DNA of 49,820 nt from Rhodopirellula sp. (GCA_024644085.1 JAHELS010000005.1:1-49820); one strand, 5' to 3'. Positions 39,821 to 48,455 are shown, counted from the first letter of the stretch. Program-made: numbers and translations. The notes: a model not told the origin generated them from the sequence alone.

Positions 39821-40999
39821 ATGGCTACGAAAACCGCCCTCCATCGCTCGCATCGAAACCGCCCCCAAAGCATTCGTTGGGACGAATCCTCGCCGCTGAG
39901 CATGAATGTGGAGACACGCGAAGGGAACTTTCACACACGGCACGGACATTTCGCCGGGGGCGCCTCGGACGGGGTCGAGGTGATCGAGGTCGACAACGGC
40001 GCGGTGCGAACGTTGATCCTGCCGAGTCGCGGCATGTCGATCTGGAGGATGGAATCGGGTGAGGTCTCTTTTGGATGGCGGTCCCCGATATCGGGTCCCG
40101 TTCATCCATCGCAGGTTCCGGTATTCGATCCGAGCGGAATTGGATGGCTCGAAGGCTTTGACGAATTCGTTGTCCGATGCGGGCTGGAAAGCAACGGTGC
40201 GCCGGAACATGACGATACCGGACAGCTGGTCTACCCGCTGCACGGCAGAATTGGCAATCTGCCGGCCGATTCGCTGGCGATCGAATACAACGAAGCGTCG
40301 GGAAGACTCGAGGTGATCGGCGAGATTCTCGAGTCGCGAATGTTCATCAAACGACTCCGACTGCGCAGCCGAATTCGTTTTCAAGCCGGCAAGCCGGACG
40401 TGGAATTGCTCGATGACGTGACCAACGAATTGTCAGATCCGGCAAAGATGCAACTTCTTTATCACATCAATGTTGGGCCCCCCGTGCTCGGCGCGGGCGC
40501 CAAACTCGAGGCGCCGATCGAATCGCTGGCCCCGAAAGATGATCTGTCTGCCAGCGAGATTGAACGTTGGAACGAATACGACGCGCCGCAACAGGGCTAC
40601 GCAGAGCGCGTCTATTTCACACGCCTGCGCAGCGATGAAACGAATCTGACGACGGCGATGCTGCGGTCGGCCGATGGCGAATGTGGATTGGGGGTCTCGT
40701 TCAAGACCAGCGGGCTGCCACGATTCGTCGTCTGGAAAAACACCGCCGCCGAAAGTGACGGATACGTGACCGGATTGGAACCGGCGACCAACTATCCCAA
40801 CACGCGATCGTTCGAGGAAAAACAAGGCCGCGTTGTTGAGATCGCCCCGGGTGAAACGGCCGCGTTTCGCGTCAAGCTGCATCCGCTTTGCAACGCCGAA
40901 GCGGTGGAAGCGATGTCGAAGCGGATCGCTGCGCTGCGCGGAGACGAACAACCGGAGACTCACAACGGGCCACGTCCGGGTTGGTCGCCCGGAGCCTGA
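39821..40999 (+). CDS. DUF4432 / aldose-1-epimerase-like protein
   Basis: 392 residues of the galactose-mutarotase-like beta-sandwich family (DUF4432). Conserved stretches: GVEVIEVDNGAVRTLILPSRGMSIW near the start, YPLHGRIGNLP, LLYHINVGPPVLGAGAKL and NYPNTRSFEEKQGRVVEIAPGE near the end. It may act as a sugar epimerase or mutarotase for the carbohydrate genes next to it, but active-site residues of true Gal mutarotase were not verified. It is divergent from the isomerase pseudogene, with about 180 bp between. Confidence 0.88.
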   Translation: MATKTALHRSHRNRPQSIRWDESSPLSMNVETREGNFHTRHGHFAGGASDGVEVIEVDNGAVRTLILPSRGMSIWRMESGEVSFGWRSPISGPVHPSQVPVFDPSGIGWLEGFDEFVVRCGLESNGAPEHDDTGQLVYPLHGRIGNLPADSLAIEYNEASGRLEVIGEILESRMFIKRLRLRSRIRFQAGKPDVELLDDVTNELSDPAKMQLLYHINVGPPVLGAGAKLEAPIESLAPKDDLSASEIERWNEYDAPQQGYAERVYFTRLRSDETNLTTAMLRSADGECGLGVSFKTSGLPRFVVWKNTAAESDGYVTGLEPATNYPNTRSFEEKQGRVVEIAPGETAAFRVKLHPLCNAEAVEAMSKRIAALRGDEQPETHNGPRPGWSPGA

Positions 41000-41142
41000 G
41001 GCTCGGATCGTGCGATGAGGACTCACTAGCCATCACACTCTGCCGTGATGAAGCCAAATGACGTTACCGCGAAAGACGACGAATCGGCGGCGACCTGTGC
41101 GTTCGGCGTTTGTCCCTGCAAACAATCCCCATGATCGGGCAT

Positions 41143-41161
41143 CGTCACACGGAGCGTGACG
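41143..41161. repeat. REP-like palindrome CGTCAC-ACGGAGC-GTGACG
   Basis: Six-bp inverted arms with a 7-base loop, sitting between the convergent 3' ends of the DUF4432 and DUF3299 genes. I recall similar short palindromes between genes in planctomycete genomes. It may be a dispersed repeat or a weak bidirectional transcript end; there is no T run. Confidence 0.45.
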
Positions 41162-41168
41162 GCTACTA

Positions 41169-41783
41169 TCACTTCACCGATTCGCCGTGAATCCGAAAGA
41201 TCGCGAAGTGGCTGGCTCCCTTGGGTCCGACGCCGCCGGGATACTTGTACTTCTCGGTGTCGACCTTGAATTTGCCCTCAACGGTCACTGGACGCGTGAC
41301 GAAGTCAGTTGTCTTGCCGGGGACCATTTCGATAATGACACAGTCGAAAAGTGCGGCCCCGGGCCCAAAGCAGCATTCCTGGTTGTCCCGAACCAGGACG
41401 AACTGGTCGATGTTGGTTTCCTTGAACAACGTGCTCGGCAGGATGTAGCCACGCAACTTGACCTTCTTGCCGTCAAGCTGTTTGACGTCGTCAATCAACA
41501 TGGAGGCATCAAAAGGCTGATCCTTTTCAATCTCGAACTTCAAATCATCGAAATTGATTTCACCTTTGGCTCGCGCCGACTCGCTGCTCTTTCGCTCCTG
41601 GACATTCCCCGCGACCTTGGGGCTCTCGACATCAGCCTTTTTCACGTCGGCGCCACTCTGGACCGTCCGTTCGCTCTTTTCAACAGGCGTCGTGCCCTGG
41701 ACCACGCCGTGGACGGGCCATGCCATCAGCAGCAGCGCGAACGCGAGGAACATCGAAAGCATGCGGCGGAGCGATGAATTCAT
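41169..41783 (-). CDS. Exported DUF3299 protein
   Basis: 204 residues. A signal peptide (MLSMFLAFALLLMAWPVHG) is followed by a charged linker and a DUF3299 domain: FDASMLIDDVKQLDGKKVKLRGYILPSTLF, then VLVRDNQECCFGPGAALFDCVIIEM. The CCFG motif is shared with the next gene upstream. Function unknown; the cysteines could be a metal or redox site. It is third in a same-strand run with the other DUF3299 gene and a CPFC-containing exported protein. Confidence 0.85.
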   Translation of the reverse strand: MNSSLRRMLSMFLAFALLLMAWPVHGVVQGTTPVEKSERTVQSGADVKKADVESPKVAGNVQERKSSESARAKGEINFDDLKFEIEKDQPFDASMLIDDVKQLDGKKVKLRGYILPSTLFKETNIDQFVLVRDNQECCFGPGAALFDCVIIEMVPGKTTDFVTRPVTVEGKFKVDTEKYKYPGGVGPKGASHFAIFRIHGESVK

Positions 41784-41912
41784 GGATTTTCAGGGTGTGA
41801 GTTTTCGAGCAGTGCCATGATTATAGCCCGCCGATGTGGGCCGGCGACACGCCAAAGTTTGCTCACAGGGCCGCTGCCAAGGACACCCATGACTGGCCAA
41901 ACGATCCGGCGA

Positions 41913-42587
41913 TCAGCGAATTTGGTCGACTTTCATCCGGTAAAAGACCTGGTTGTCGAAATCGGCGACCTCGCGAGGTGCCTGATTGAGCGTAAAGGTG
42001 CCAGCCAATTTCTTCTTGATCAGACCCGCTCTGGTCGTTTGTCCGTTGAGCAACGTCACTTCAATCATGTCGCTGCTCTTGGGTTGGCCGCCGAAACAGC
42101 AGGTGCCCAGGTCGGGTACCAGGATGAACCGCTTCAGCAGTCCGCTGCCCGAGGATGGATGGATGTAGCCTTTGAGAAAAACCGCTTCGCCGTCGATTTC
42201 GAAAGCTGCTTCGCTGGGTCGATCGGGACCGTCACTGGTCTGCTGCAGCTGGTAAAAATGTACTCGCGTGTATCCCTCGGGAACCTCCGTCAAGTAGATG
42301 TAGGTGTGCAGACCGGCACCGCCGACCAGAATCACGAGATTCAAAACCATTCCGGTCAGGGCAACGCTCCGGCCGTCGAACTCTTCGGGAAATCGAGCGA
42401 TTTGCCGATAGCCCGCCAAAGCCACGAACAAACCGAGTACCGCGAGCCCGAGGGCAGGCCAGAAGAAAAAACCACTCGGCAGCGCCAGCACGGCAAAGAC
42501 AATCGAAACGATCGCTGTCGAACTCATCGCCCGATACGGAAATTCGACCTCCTCAGCGGCCGATGACATTTGAAGTTCAGCAGACAT
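41913..42587 (-). CDS. DUF4190-DUF3299 membrane protein
   Basis: 224 residues. The first 100 form two or three membrane helices (STAIVSIVFAVLALPSGFFF; LVILVGGAGLHTYIYLT), consistent with DUF4190. The rest is an extracytoplasmic DUF3299 domain with GEAVFLKGYIHPSS and VPDLGTCCFGGQPKSSDMIEV. The shared CCFG motif and order with the neighbouring gene show common ancestry. Function unknown. Confidence 0.85.
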   Translation of the reverse strand: MSAELQMSSAAEEVEFPYRAMSSTAIVSIVFAVLALPSGFFFWPALGLAVLGLFVALAGYRQIARFPEEFDGRSVALTGMVLNLVILVGGAGLHTYIYLTEVPEGYTRVHFYQLQQTSDGPDRPSEAAFEIDGEAVFLKGYIHPSSGSGLLKRFILVPDLGTCCFGGQPKSSDMIEVTLLNGQTTRAGLIKKKLAGTFTLNQAPREVADFDNQVFYRMKVDQIR

Positions 42588-42688
42588 TTCTCTCTCGAAG
42601 TGGCAATGAAATCACCTCTCCCGACCAGCCGAAGATCCGTGGTCCGAGCAAGCGTGATCGTACACCTCGGGGGCTGCCAATCGCGGAA

Positions 42689-44089
42689 TCACTCCGTGCT
42701 CGGTCGAGGCCCGCCGGAAAGGAGCAGAAACTGGGCAATCATTAATGTGGCCAGTGCCAGAAAGAGTACGTAGGCAAGTCGCCAAGGGTTCATCGGTGGC
42801 AAAGATGCCAGGGCAGCGGGCCGGAGGGACGGCGAAAGGCTCGCCGTTGGCTGGCCAGGCTTCCCGCCCGAACCGGACTGCGCCGCAAATGCGATCTTCT
42901 GGTCATTCTCGCGGGTGAGCGACGAATTGCTCGATCCGGTGTCGCGGCTGGGAACGGGAATTGAAAAGAAAGTGTTGGCTCGGCGCACGCTCTCGGGGTC
43001 GACCTTCTCCAATTTCTCAAGCGCCTTCTTTGCTTCGGGCAATGGGCAAGCCTTCATGTAATTGACGACCGGAACACGAACCCAATTGTTGTCGGGATCC
43101 GCGTTGACGAACAAATCGGTCAAGCGGTCAATCTGGCTCCAATCACTCCAACGAGCCAGATCGGGAATGACCAGATCGGCCAGGTCTTTGCGCTCGAGCA
43201 CATGATGAAGCGATTCGACCAGCGCGGTCCGTGGGATCACGTCGCCTTCGGTTCCATGAAATCGGATTGCCATGATCGCGGCGTAGGTGTCGGCGTAAGG
43301 TGCCTGCTTGTTGGCGAGGAACAACTCGTTGATCAGCGGCAGACCTTTTTCGCCAGAGAGTGTCAGGTAGCAGGCAACCATTGCGTCGAGTCCGCCTCGC
43401 ATGCTCTTTTGAGTGCTGCGCAGCATTTTCTCGAGCATCGGCAGATCCTTTTCGTCACCGCAAACCCCCAGCATCGTCAGGTAGAGGCGTTTGCGGTCGG
43501 TCGCCATCTCGGGATCCTTGATCCATTGGACCAGTTGGTCGTGATCCATTTCCGGTGCGAGTCTCTTGACCGCGTCATAGGGGGCGACGGCGAACTCATC
43601 GTAGGCGTCGCGCGCCAGCATCGACTCTTCGTCTTGCAGGTAGTTCTGGTAGAAACGCAGCCGCTCGATCGGGTCGTCCGGCATGGTGGTGATCTGTTCG
43701 ATGTAAGCTTCGGCACGCTCGCTGACCGGCAGACAACTCCATTGCATTTCCGGGGGATCGACTCCCGAGAGCATGAACCGTCGACCGATGCTGACGTCGC
43801 CGTAATAGATGGCACGCACTTCCTGGCCGGTGCTGACGAGATCGCTTCCCTTGAAGACCTTCTCGACCTTCATCATGACTTCGCCGGTTTCCTTGTTCCG
43901 GGTCAAATCGCTCTGGATCGCCGTGGCGATCACGACCGCATCCATCGCCGCCATTTCCTGACGCAATGTCTGTGAAACTGCGTTGCAGAATGGACAGGCG
44001 GCCACGTTTTCAGAGGCAACCAGCAGGAAGCCGGCCGCGAGGGCAACGGAGAGGGCGGGCTGGAGAAACCGCTTCTTCGAATGGAGCAT
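42689..44089 (-). CDS. Exported, C-terminally membrane-anchored protein with CPFC motif
   Basis: 466 residues. A signal peptide (about 1-32) is followed at once by CPFCNAVSQTLRQEMAAMDAVVIATAI, a CxxC motif just after the likely cleavage site. The mature part has an OB-like region (VMMKVEKVFKGSDLVSTGQEV) and HEAT-like helical repeats, ending with one hydrophobic helix (AYVLFLALATLMIAQFLLLS). It is outside the cytoplasm with a C-terminal anchor. I do not recognise a named family; the CPFC could bind metal or act in thiol exchange. It leads a three-gene strand run with two DUF3299 genes. Confidence 0.75.
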   Translation of the reverse strand: MLHSKKRFLQPALSVALAAGFLLVASENVAACPFCNAVSQTLRQEMAAMDAVVIATAIQSDLTRNKETGEVMMKVEKVFKGSDLVSTGQEVRAIYYGDVSIGRRFMLSGVDPPEMQWSCLPVSERAEAYIEQITTMPDDPIERLRFYQNYLQDEESMLARDAYDEFAVAPYDAVKRLAPEMDHDQLVQWIKDPEMATDRKRLYLTMLGVCGDEKDLPMLEKMLRSTQKSMRGGLDAMVACYLTLSGEKGLPLINELFLANKQAPYADTYAAIMAIRFHGTEGDVIPRTALVESLHHVLERKDLADLVIPDLARWSDWSQIDRLTDLFVNADPDNNWVRVPVVNYMKACPLPEAKKALEKLEKVDPESVRRANTFFSIPVPSRDTGSSNSSLTRENDQKIAFAAQSGSGGKPGQPTASLSPSLRPAALASLPPMNPWRLAYVLFLALATLMIAQFLLLSGGPRPSTE

Positions 44090-44503
44090 TCAACAAACCA
44101 AGGGTTGAAAGTAGGGCTGGGCGCAGGAACACGGACAAAAAGGACCGGTAGGACCGGATTTTGCAAAGCTAGTTATTGCTTTGACGCAGGACCAGCCTCC
44201 GTCAATCATAGGTGGCAGGGACGGTCCGTGAGAAGTCGTTCTGGGGGGCTTCAATCTGCTTCGCCACAGTTTTCCCCCCAAAATCCGCCCCTGAACGACT
44301 CAACTGGTGGTGCCGGATTTGCCGATAGTGACGGTACGCCGGGTCTTCGCAGTCGCCACTTGGGCTTTCCTGCCGCCCCGACGTCATCGACTCGAGGTTT
44401 TCGGCGCGGGCCGTCCCATGGGCCGAGCCCGAACTTGCATAAAACTTTCCGACACCGACGCCTGACGCGTCATTGTCGTACGTCTCGAAGGGGGGACGCA
44501 ACG
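44090..44503. other. Divergent intergenic region with possible structured leader
   Basis: About 410 bases between the CPFC gene and the small Tyr-rich gene. It holds a tandem GGACCGG repeat (44142-44157), a possible long hairpin (AGTCGTTC at 44234-44241 and GAACGACT at 44293-44300, with TGGGGGG and CCCCCCA inside) and a TGACGCGTCA palindrome. No gene, tRNA or clear promoter pair was recognised. Confidence 0.4.
44463..44472. promoter_or_regulatory. Perfect 10-bp palindrome TGACGCGTCA
   Basis: It lies 31 bases before ATG 44504, near where transcription of the small gene could start. Possible operator; no other copy was noticed in the window. Confidence 0.35.
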
Positions 44504-44827
44504 ATGCTACGTCATCTTTTGATCGCCGCTGTGCTCTCGTGCAGCTACGTCGCCATGTGCGAGGAAGCGTCGGCCGACCAACGGGCCTACGGCCGCAGTT
44601 GGGGCGGACAGACCGACATGCGGGATTGGAACCGCTTCTACCACTACCCGTACGTCTACTACCCACAGAATTTCTGGGGCCAGGAGTATTTCCGCAGCAG
44701 CGACAGTTTGTACCACCGCTATCCGCCGGAGATGCGGATTCCGGTGTACAACAAGAAGTGGCACAACTTCTATCCCAGCAACCGTCGCTACCACACCGGG
44801 CACCATTTCAAACTGGACGTGTTCTAG
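44504..44827 (+). CDS. Small exported Tyr-rich protein
   Basis: 107 residues from ATG 44504, with AAGGGGG upstream. A signal peptide (LRHLLIAAVLSCSYVAMCEEASA) is followed by an aromatic-rich mature part: NRFYHYPYVYYPQNFWGQEY, then SLYHRYPPEMRIPVYN, YHTGHHFKLDVF. I recall similar short proteins being labelled calmodulin-binding in planctomycete genomes, but see no sequence basis for that. Function unknown; it may belong to the cell envelope. Confidence 0.75.
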   Translation: MLRHLLIAAVLSCSYVAMCEEASADQRAYGRSWGGQTDMRDWNRFYHYPYVYYPQNFWGQEYFRSSDSLYHRYPPEMRIPVYNKKWHNFYPSNRRYHTGHHFKLDVF

Positions 44828-44832
44828 TTCGA

Positions 44833-46308
44833 ATGCTGCACGCAACACGGCGGGCACCGCGCATGTGGGCCCGCCGATTTGCTGCGACGTACTGCGGCAC
44901 GTTCGGCTCGTCCATGGCCACCGGCACCAAAATCCGACAACTTTCCCGGCTGCTGGACAGCTCGGAAACTCCCCTGTGGGCAATCGGACCCGACGGCCGG
45001 CTTGCATATCTTTCCAGCGGGTGCGCGACCTGGCTGGGGATTGATCCCGAGGCTCTGGTCGATCGGCGATCGATTGCCGGTGTGCCCGTATCGGACGATC
45101 CGCTTGATCAATTGGCCGCGTCCTTGTCGCCACCCCCAGGGATCGCTGCACGAGGCACCGCATCCCTGAAAATCCAACCGCGCCAGATCGGTGAACACCG
45201 CGGCGAGCCGCTCGAAGTTCGATTCTTGCGCGTTGGCCAGGGCGATGCGTCGCTGACGATCGCTGTCGCCGGATCATTCAATGATCGCGCCGTCGATGAA
45301 GAATTGAAGGACGCGGTCGCGGTCCGCCAACGGCTCGATGCCTGGCGGAAACGACATGCCGGATTGGCGACGATTGCCACGGCGGGCGATTCCGCCGCGG
45401 CACGGCGGATGCGTCGTCGACTTCGCGTTGCCGCAGCGACGCGGTGCGATGTCGGTTTTTTTGGTCCCCCCGGTTCCGGTCTCGAGTCGGTTGCCGCCCG
45501 GATCCATCAACTTTCCGCTGCCGCCGAAGAAATGGTAACGGTCGATGGCCCATTGATGGATGCTGAACTTCTCGATGCAACGTTGATGCCGCTGGCGCAC
45601 CTGTTGGCCGACTCGCAACAAGCACGCGCCACGGCGATCGTTCGGGGACTCGACGAGATGCCCTTTGAGGCGCAGCTCCGATTGGCCAATCTGCTCGAAA
45701 CCTATTCCGGCCGGTTGCGTCTGCTCGCCGTTTGTGGCCCACGACCGGCGACTCTCCACGAGGCGCTCGACACACCAAGCGGCGACGAATTGGATGCGCA
45801 GCAAGACGAGTCCAACGGCATCTGTATGGAATTGATCGAAACGTTGAGTGCGTTGTCGGTCACCACCGAGCCACTCGCCTCGCGTGTCGAAGATATCCCA
45901 ATGATCGCGACCGCCATGCTTGATGCGCTTCACGCGTCCGGTGAAACATCGGCCGAGCGGCTTAGCCGCGCGGCGCTTGACGCATTGGTAATCTATCCAT
46001 GGCCGCGAAACGTGGACGAACTCGCGGATGCGATTCGACACGCGGGCACGCGGGCGAATGCTTCGTCTATCTCGGTCGAACACCTGCCGCTTGCGATCCG
46101 GTCGTATCGGCCTGGTGAGACGACACAGCCGAAACATGCCGGGATCTCACTTGATGATGCCGTCCAACGATACGAATTGAAGTTGATCCGCGACGCGCTC
46201 GAGGACACCGATGGAAATCGGGCGGAGGCCGCGCGCCGACTTGGCATCAGCCGAGCGCGTTTGATCCGCCGGGTCGACGAAAACTCCGAGGACCAAACTG
46301 CCAAATGA
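44833..46308 (+). CDS. Degenerate sigma54-activator-like protein (PAS, AAA-like, Fis HTH)
   Basis: 491 residues from ATG 44833, 5 bases after the previous stop; ATG 44914 is an alternative. A PAS-like start (SSETPLWAIGPDGRLAYLSSG) is followed by an AAA-like part with FFGPPGSGLESVAARIH, where the Walker A lysine is Leu, a broken Walker B (AIVRGLDEMPFEAQLRL) and no GAFTGA loop. The C terminus has a Fis-type HTH (GNRAEAARRLGISRARLIRRV). Without K and GAFTGA it should not hydrolyse ATP or contact sigma54, so it is probably a repurposed regulator. It is followed by a small unknown gene 4 bp later. Confidence 0.8.
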   Translation: MLHATRRAPRMWARRFAATYCGTFGSSMATGTKIRQLSRLLDSSETPLWAIGPDGRLAYLSSGCATWLGIDPEALVDRRSIAGVPVSDDPLDQLAASLSPPPGIAARGTASLKIQPRQIGEHRGEPLEVRFLRVGQGDASLTIAVAGSFNDRAVDEELKDAVAVRQRLDAWRKRHAGLATIATAGDSAAARRMRRRLRVAAATRCDVGFFGPPGSGLESVAARIHQLSAAAEEMVTVDGPLMDAELLDATLMPLAHLLADSQQARATAIVRGLDEMPFEAQLRLANLLETYSGRLRLLAVCGPRPATLHEALDTPSGDELDAQQDESNGICMELIETLSALSVTTEPLASRVEDIPMIATAMLDALHASGETSAERLSRAALDALVIYPWPRNVDELADAIRHAGTRANASSISVEHLPLAIRSYRPGETTQPKHAGISLDDAVQRYELKLIRDALEDTDGNRAEAARRLGISRARLIRRVDENSEDQTAK

Positions 46309-46312
46309 GTTC

Positions 46313-46744
46313 ATGTTGATCGCCGAGAATCAACTCATCCGCCCGTGGTACGTGGTCGAGACCGGCGAGCGATGGATCATCGCCGCGCGGAGATTCGCAC
46401 CGACCATGATGCCGCATCCCCTGGTCGCCCGCGTCGAGGGGATCGACGACGCCACCGACGCACTGCTCGGCGCCGCCGCGAGGAACGGCACCGCCGCTCG
46501 GGGGATCTTTCTCTGGGAAGTGCGGCGCGATTCCCTGGCTGTCGCCTGCCAGCGGCTCGCCCGAGTCGCAACGATTGCCCCCGGCACGCTGCAGCTGGTC
46601 GCCCTTTGGGGCCTGACCGATCGTGAACGAGTGCTGCTGTCGGAATTCCCAACCGCTGCCTGTATCTCCCACCCGGAAGATCTGCCGAGGCTGGCACCAA
46701 TGATTCACGACTACTTCGCAGCCGCGGTCAAGCGCCTAGACTAG
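46313..46744 (+). CDS. Hypothetical protein downstream of the activator-like gene
   Basis: 143 residues from ATG 46313, 4 bp after the preceding stop, so probably in one operon. The start (MLIAENQLIRPWYVVE) and the alternating alpha/beta look (GIFLWEVRRDSLAVACQRLA; GTLQLVALWGLTDRE) recall a receiver-like fold, but no phospho-acceptor Asp is seen. Its stop TAG lies at the edge of the palindromic element that follows. Function unknown. Confidence 0.65.
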   Translation: MLIAENQLIRPWYVVETGERWIIAARRFAPTMMPHPLVARVEGIDDATDALLGAAARNGTAARGIFLWEVRRDSLAVACQRLARVATIAPGTLQLVALWGLTDRERVLLSEFPTAACISHPEDLPRLAPMIHDYFAAAVKRLD

Positions 46745-46875
46745 GCACTGTCCCGTAAATGAAGAAAAGCCGATGGTGAGCCGACGGCGCTAGCCGCGGG
46801 CCTCATAACTGAACCGTTCTCAACGCGACGCCCGACGCTAGCGCGTTCGGCTCACATTTACGGGACAGTGCCTAG
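46741..46875. mobile_element. MITE-like palindromic element, 135 bp including ends
   Basis: Perfect terminal inverted repeats GCACTGTCCCGTAAATG (46745-46761) and its complement (46855-46871) lie inside CTAG copies at 46741-46744 and 46872-46875, which could be a 4-bp target duplication. An imperfect inner inverted repeat of 26 bp starts GTGAGCCGACGGCGCTAG (46776-46801) and pairs with 46830-46855. No transposase is inside. A CTAG or TA target would fit IS630- or IS5-type helpers. The left end includes the stop codon of the upstream gene. Confidence 0.7.
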
Positions 46876-47026
46876 GAATCGAGACTGGGAACCGTTTCGT
46901 GAACATTGACCCGCCGAACTTCGATCCGCAGCAGACCCGCACTGAGCGCTCGAGGAAAAGGGCTTGGCTGAGACGCTCGGTCCGTCCCCGATCTGCAGAA
47001 AAAGAACACTCCCTCAGGTACCCACC

Positions 47027-48103
47027 ATGAGCAGTTTATCCGAGCAAACCGTCCGAACCGCGATTGCGGACCATCCCGATCCGGAAACAGGCCGACCGAT
47101 CGATTCGATGGGTCAAATCCACAAGATTGAAATCGATGGCGACCGGGCCACCGTCACGCTCGGACTCTCATCACACTCGGCTCCCATCGCCGAGGAAGTT
47201 ACCGCGGCGTTGGAATCGAAAATCACTGCCGCCGCGCCGGGTTCCCAGATCGTTTTTGACGTCGTTGATCACCCGAGACCGCCGGCGCGGGTCGGACAAA
47301 TCGGTCTGCGCGTCAAGAGTGTGATTGCCGTAGGCAGCGGCAAGGGGGGCGTCGGCAAGAGTACGGTGGCCGCGTCGATTGCCCTTTCGCTGAGGCGCAT
47401 GGGATCGAAAGTTGGTCTGATGGACGCCGATGTTTACGGACCAAGCATTCCGCACCTGCTCGGTTTGTCGGGACGGCCATCGATCACTGCGGACAAGCGC
47501 ATCGAGCCGATTCGACTTGGTGACATGCCGGTGATGTCGATGGGTTTTCTGGTCGAGCCCGACCAGGCCGTCATTTGGCGCGGACCCATGCTGCATGGTT
47601 CGATCAATCAGTTTCTATCCGAAACCGATTGGGGCGAACTCGACTACCTGATTATCGACATGCCTCCCGGCACGGGCGATGTCGCTTTGACGTTGTCGCA
47701 AGCGTTGCCACTTGCCGGCGCCGTGGTCGTCTGTACGCCGCAAGCGGTTGCATTGTTGGATGCGGTCAAAGCAATCAGCATGTTTCGGAAAGTCAACATT
47801 CCGCTCGCCGGCATGGTCGAGAACATGAACGGATTCGTCTGTCCCGATTGCGGAAAAACGTACGACATCTTTGGCAGCGGCGGTGCGAGAGCCAAGGCGG
47901 AGGAATTGAATGTGCCATTCCTGGGCGGGCTGCCGATCGACATCACCTTGAGAATCGCCGGCGACGAAGGCCGGCTCGCCGAGGTGATCGAATCGAACGA
48001 GACGGCGCGCGCACCGCTCGATGCGGTGAGCAAGGCGTTGGTAAGGAACCTGGCCAGATCGGCAGCCGCCAGCCCGCCCAAGGTGAGCCTGCCGACGCTT
48101 TGA
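47027..48103 (+). CDS. mrp: Mrp/NBP35 family iron-sulfur carrier ATPase
   Basis: 358 residues from ATG 47027. An N-terminal MIP18/DUF59 domain (DHPDPETGRPIDSMGQIH, about 1-80) is joined to a ParA-like P-loop ATPase with GKGGVGKST at 105-113, DADVYGPSIPHLLG (switch region) and IDMPPGTGDVALTLSQ (Walker B). The cluster-binding CPDC near the C-terminal third (NGFVCPDCGKTYDIFG) is present. It carries 4Fe-4S clusters to target apoproteins, which could include the hydrogenase, although the gene is 34 kb away. It lies downstream of the MITE-like element. Confidence 0.95.
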   Translation: MSSLSEQTVRTAIADHPDPETGRPIDSMGQIHKIEIDGDRATVTLGLSSHSAPIAEEVTAALESKITAAAPGSQIVFDVVDHPRPPARVGQIGLRVKSVIAVGSGKGGVGKSTVAASIALSLRRMGSKVGLMDADVYGPSIPHLLGLSGRPSITADKRIEPIRLGDMPVMSMGFLVEPDQAVIWRGPMLHGSINQFLSETDWGELDYLIIDMPPGTGDVALTLSQALPLAGAVVVCTPQAVALLDAVKAISMFRKVNIPLAGMVENMNGFVCPDCGKTYDIFGSGGARAKAEELNVPFLGGLPIDITLRIAGDEGRLAEVIESNETARAPLDAVSKALVRNLARSAAASPPKVSLPTL

Positions 48104-48241
48104 CCTTGGCGGTCGCCGCGAAGAGCGGGAGAGCCTCAAAATCGCAAATTCGCCGATTTCATACGTCGCGAATCGAGATTGGGAAAGCCGGGCCAACGGG
48201 GATACTTTTGATAGCAGATGTGTCCGGGTGTCCAGTACCGC
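48104..48241. other. Start of a 381-bp gap after mrp
   Basis: The gap 48104-48484 contains, in order, this featureless stretch, a 16-bp tandem repeat (48242-48313), about 80 bases with nothing recognised, a terminator (48397-48442) and a UUCG-type hairpin (48456-48473). No gene or promoter was recognised in this first part. Confidence 0.4.
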
Positions 48242-48313
48242 GGCGCTGTTGACCCGCAGCGCTGTTGACCCGCGGCGCTGTTGACCCGCGGCACTGTTTA
48301 CCCGCGGCACTGT
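48242..48313. repeat. 16-bp tandem repeat, about 4.5 copies
   Basis: Unit GGCGCTGTTGACCCGC. Copy 2 differs by one base, copy 4 by two (GGCACTGTTTACCCGC), and copy 5 is partial (GGCACTGTA). Copies abut without spacers, so this is not a CRISPR. 16 is not a multiple of three and no gene covers it. Likely a variable-number repeat between mrp and the histone-like gene. Confidence 0.85.
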
Positions 48314-48396
48314 AAAGCGGTAAGAATCGCGCGGTGATCATCGCCTGGGAGAGATCGCGCGATCGAGATCGTTCCGGGGCGCGCATCGGTCGCAAT

Positions 48397-48442
48397 TGAA
48401 AAAGAAAAAGCCGCATCAAGACCAATGGTCAAGACACGGCTT
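48397..48442 (-). terminator. Likely intrinsic terminator of the histone-like gene
   Basis: On the minus strand the arms AAGCCG (48437-48442) and CGGCTT (48408-48413) enclose an inner GACCA-T-TGGTC stem (48420-48430), followed by a TTTTTCTTTTTC run. It lies 43 bases after the histone-like stop. Confidence 0.65.
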
Positions 48443-48455
48443 CGTTTTCGTAACG

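Noticed and set aside
44308..44323. TGGTGC-CGGAT-TTGCC as a further sigma54-type promoter
   Set aside because: The GGCAC part has two mismatches, the site is about 180 bases before the next start, and no activator-type 16-mer is near.
48242..48313. The tandem repeat as a CRISPR array
   Set aside because: Units abut without spacers, are only 16 bp long, and no cas gene is near.
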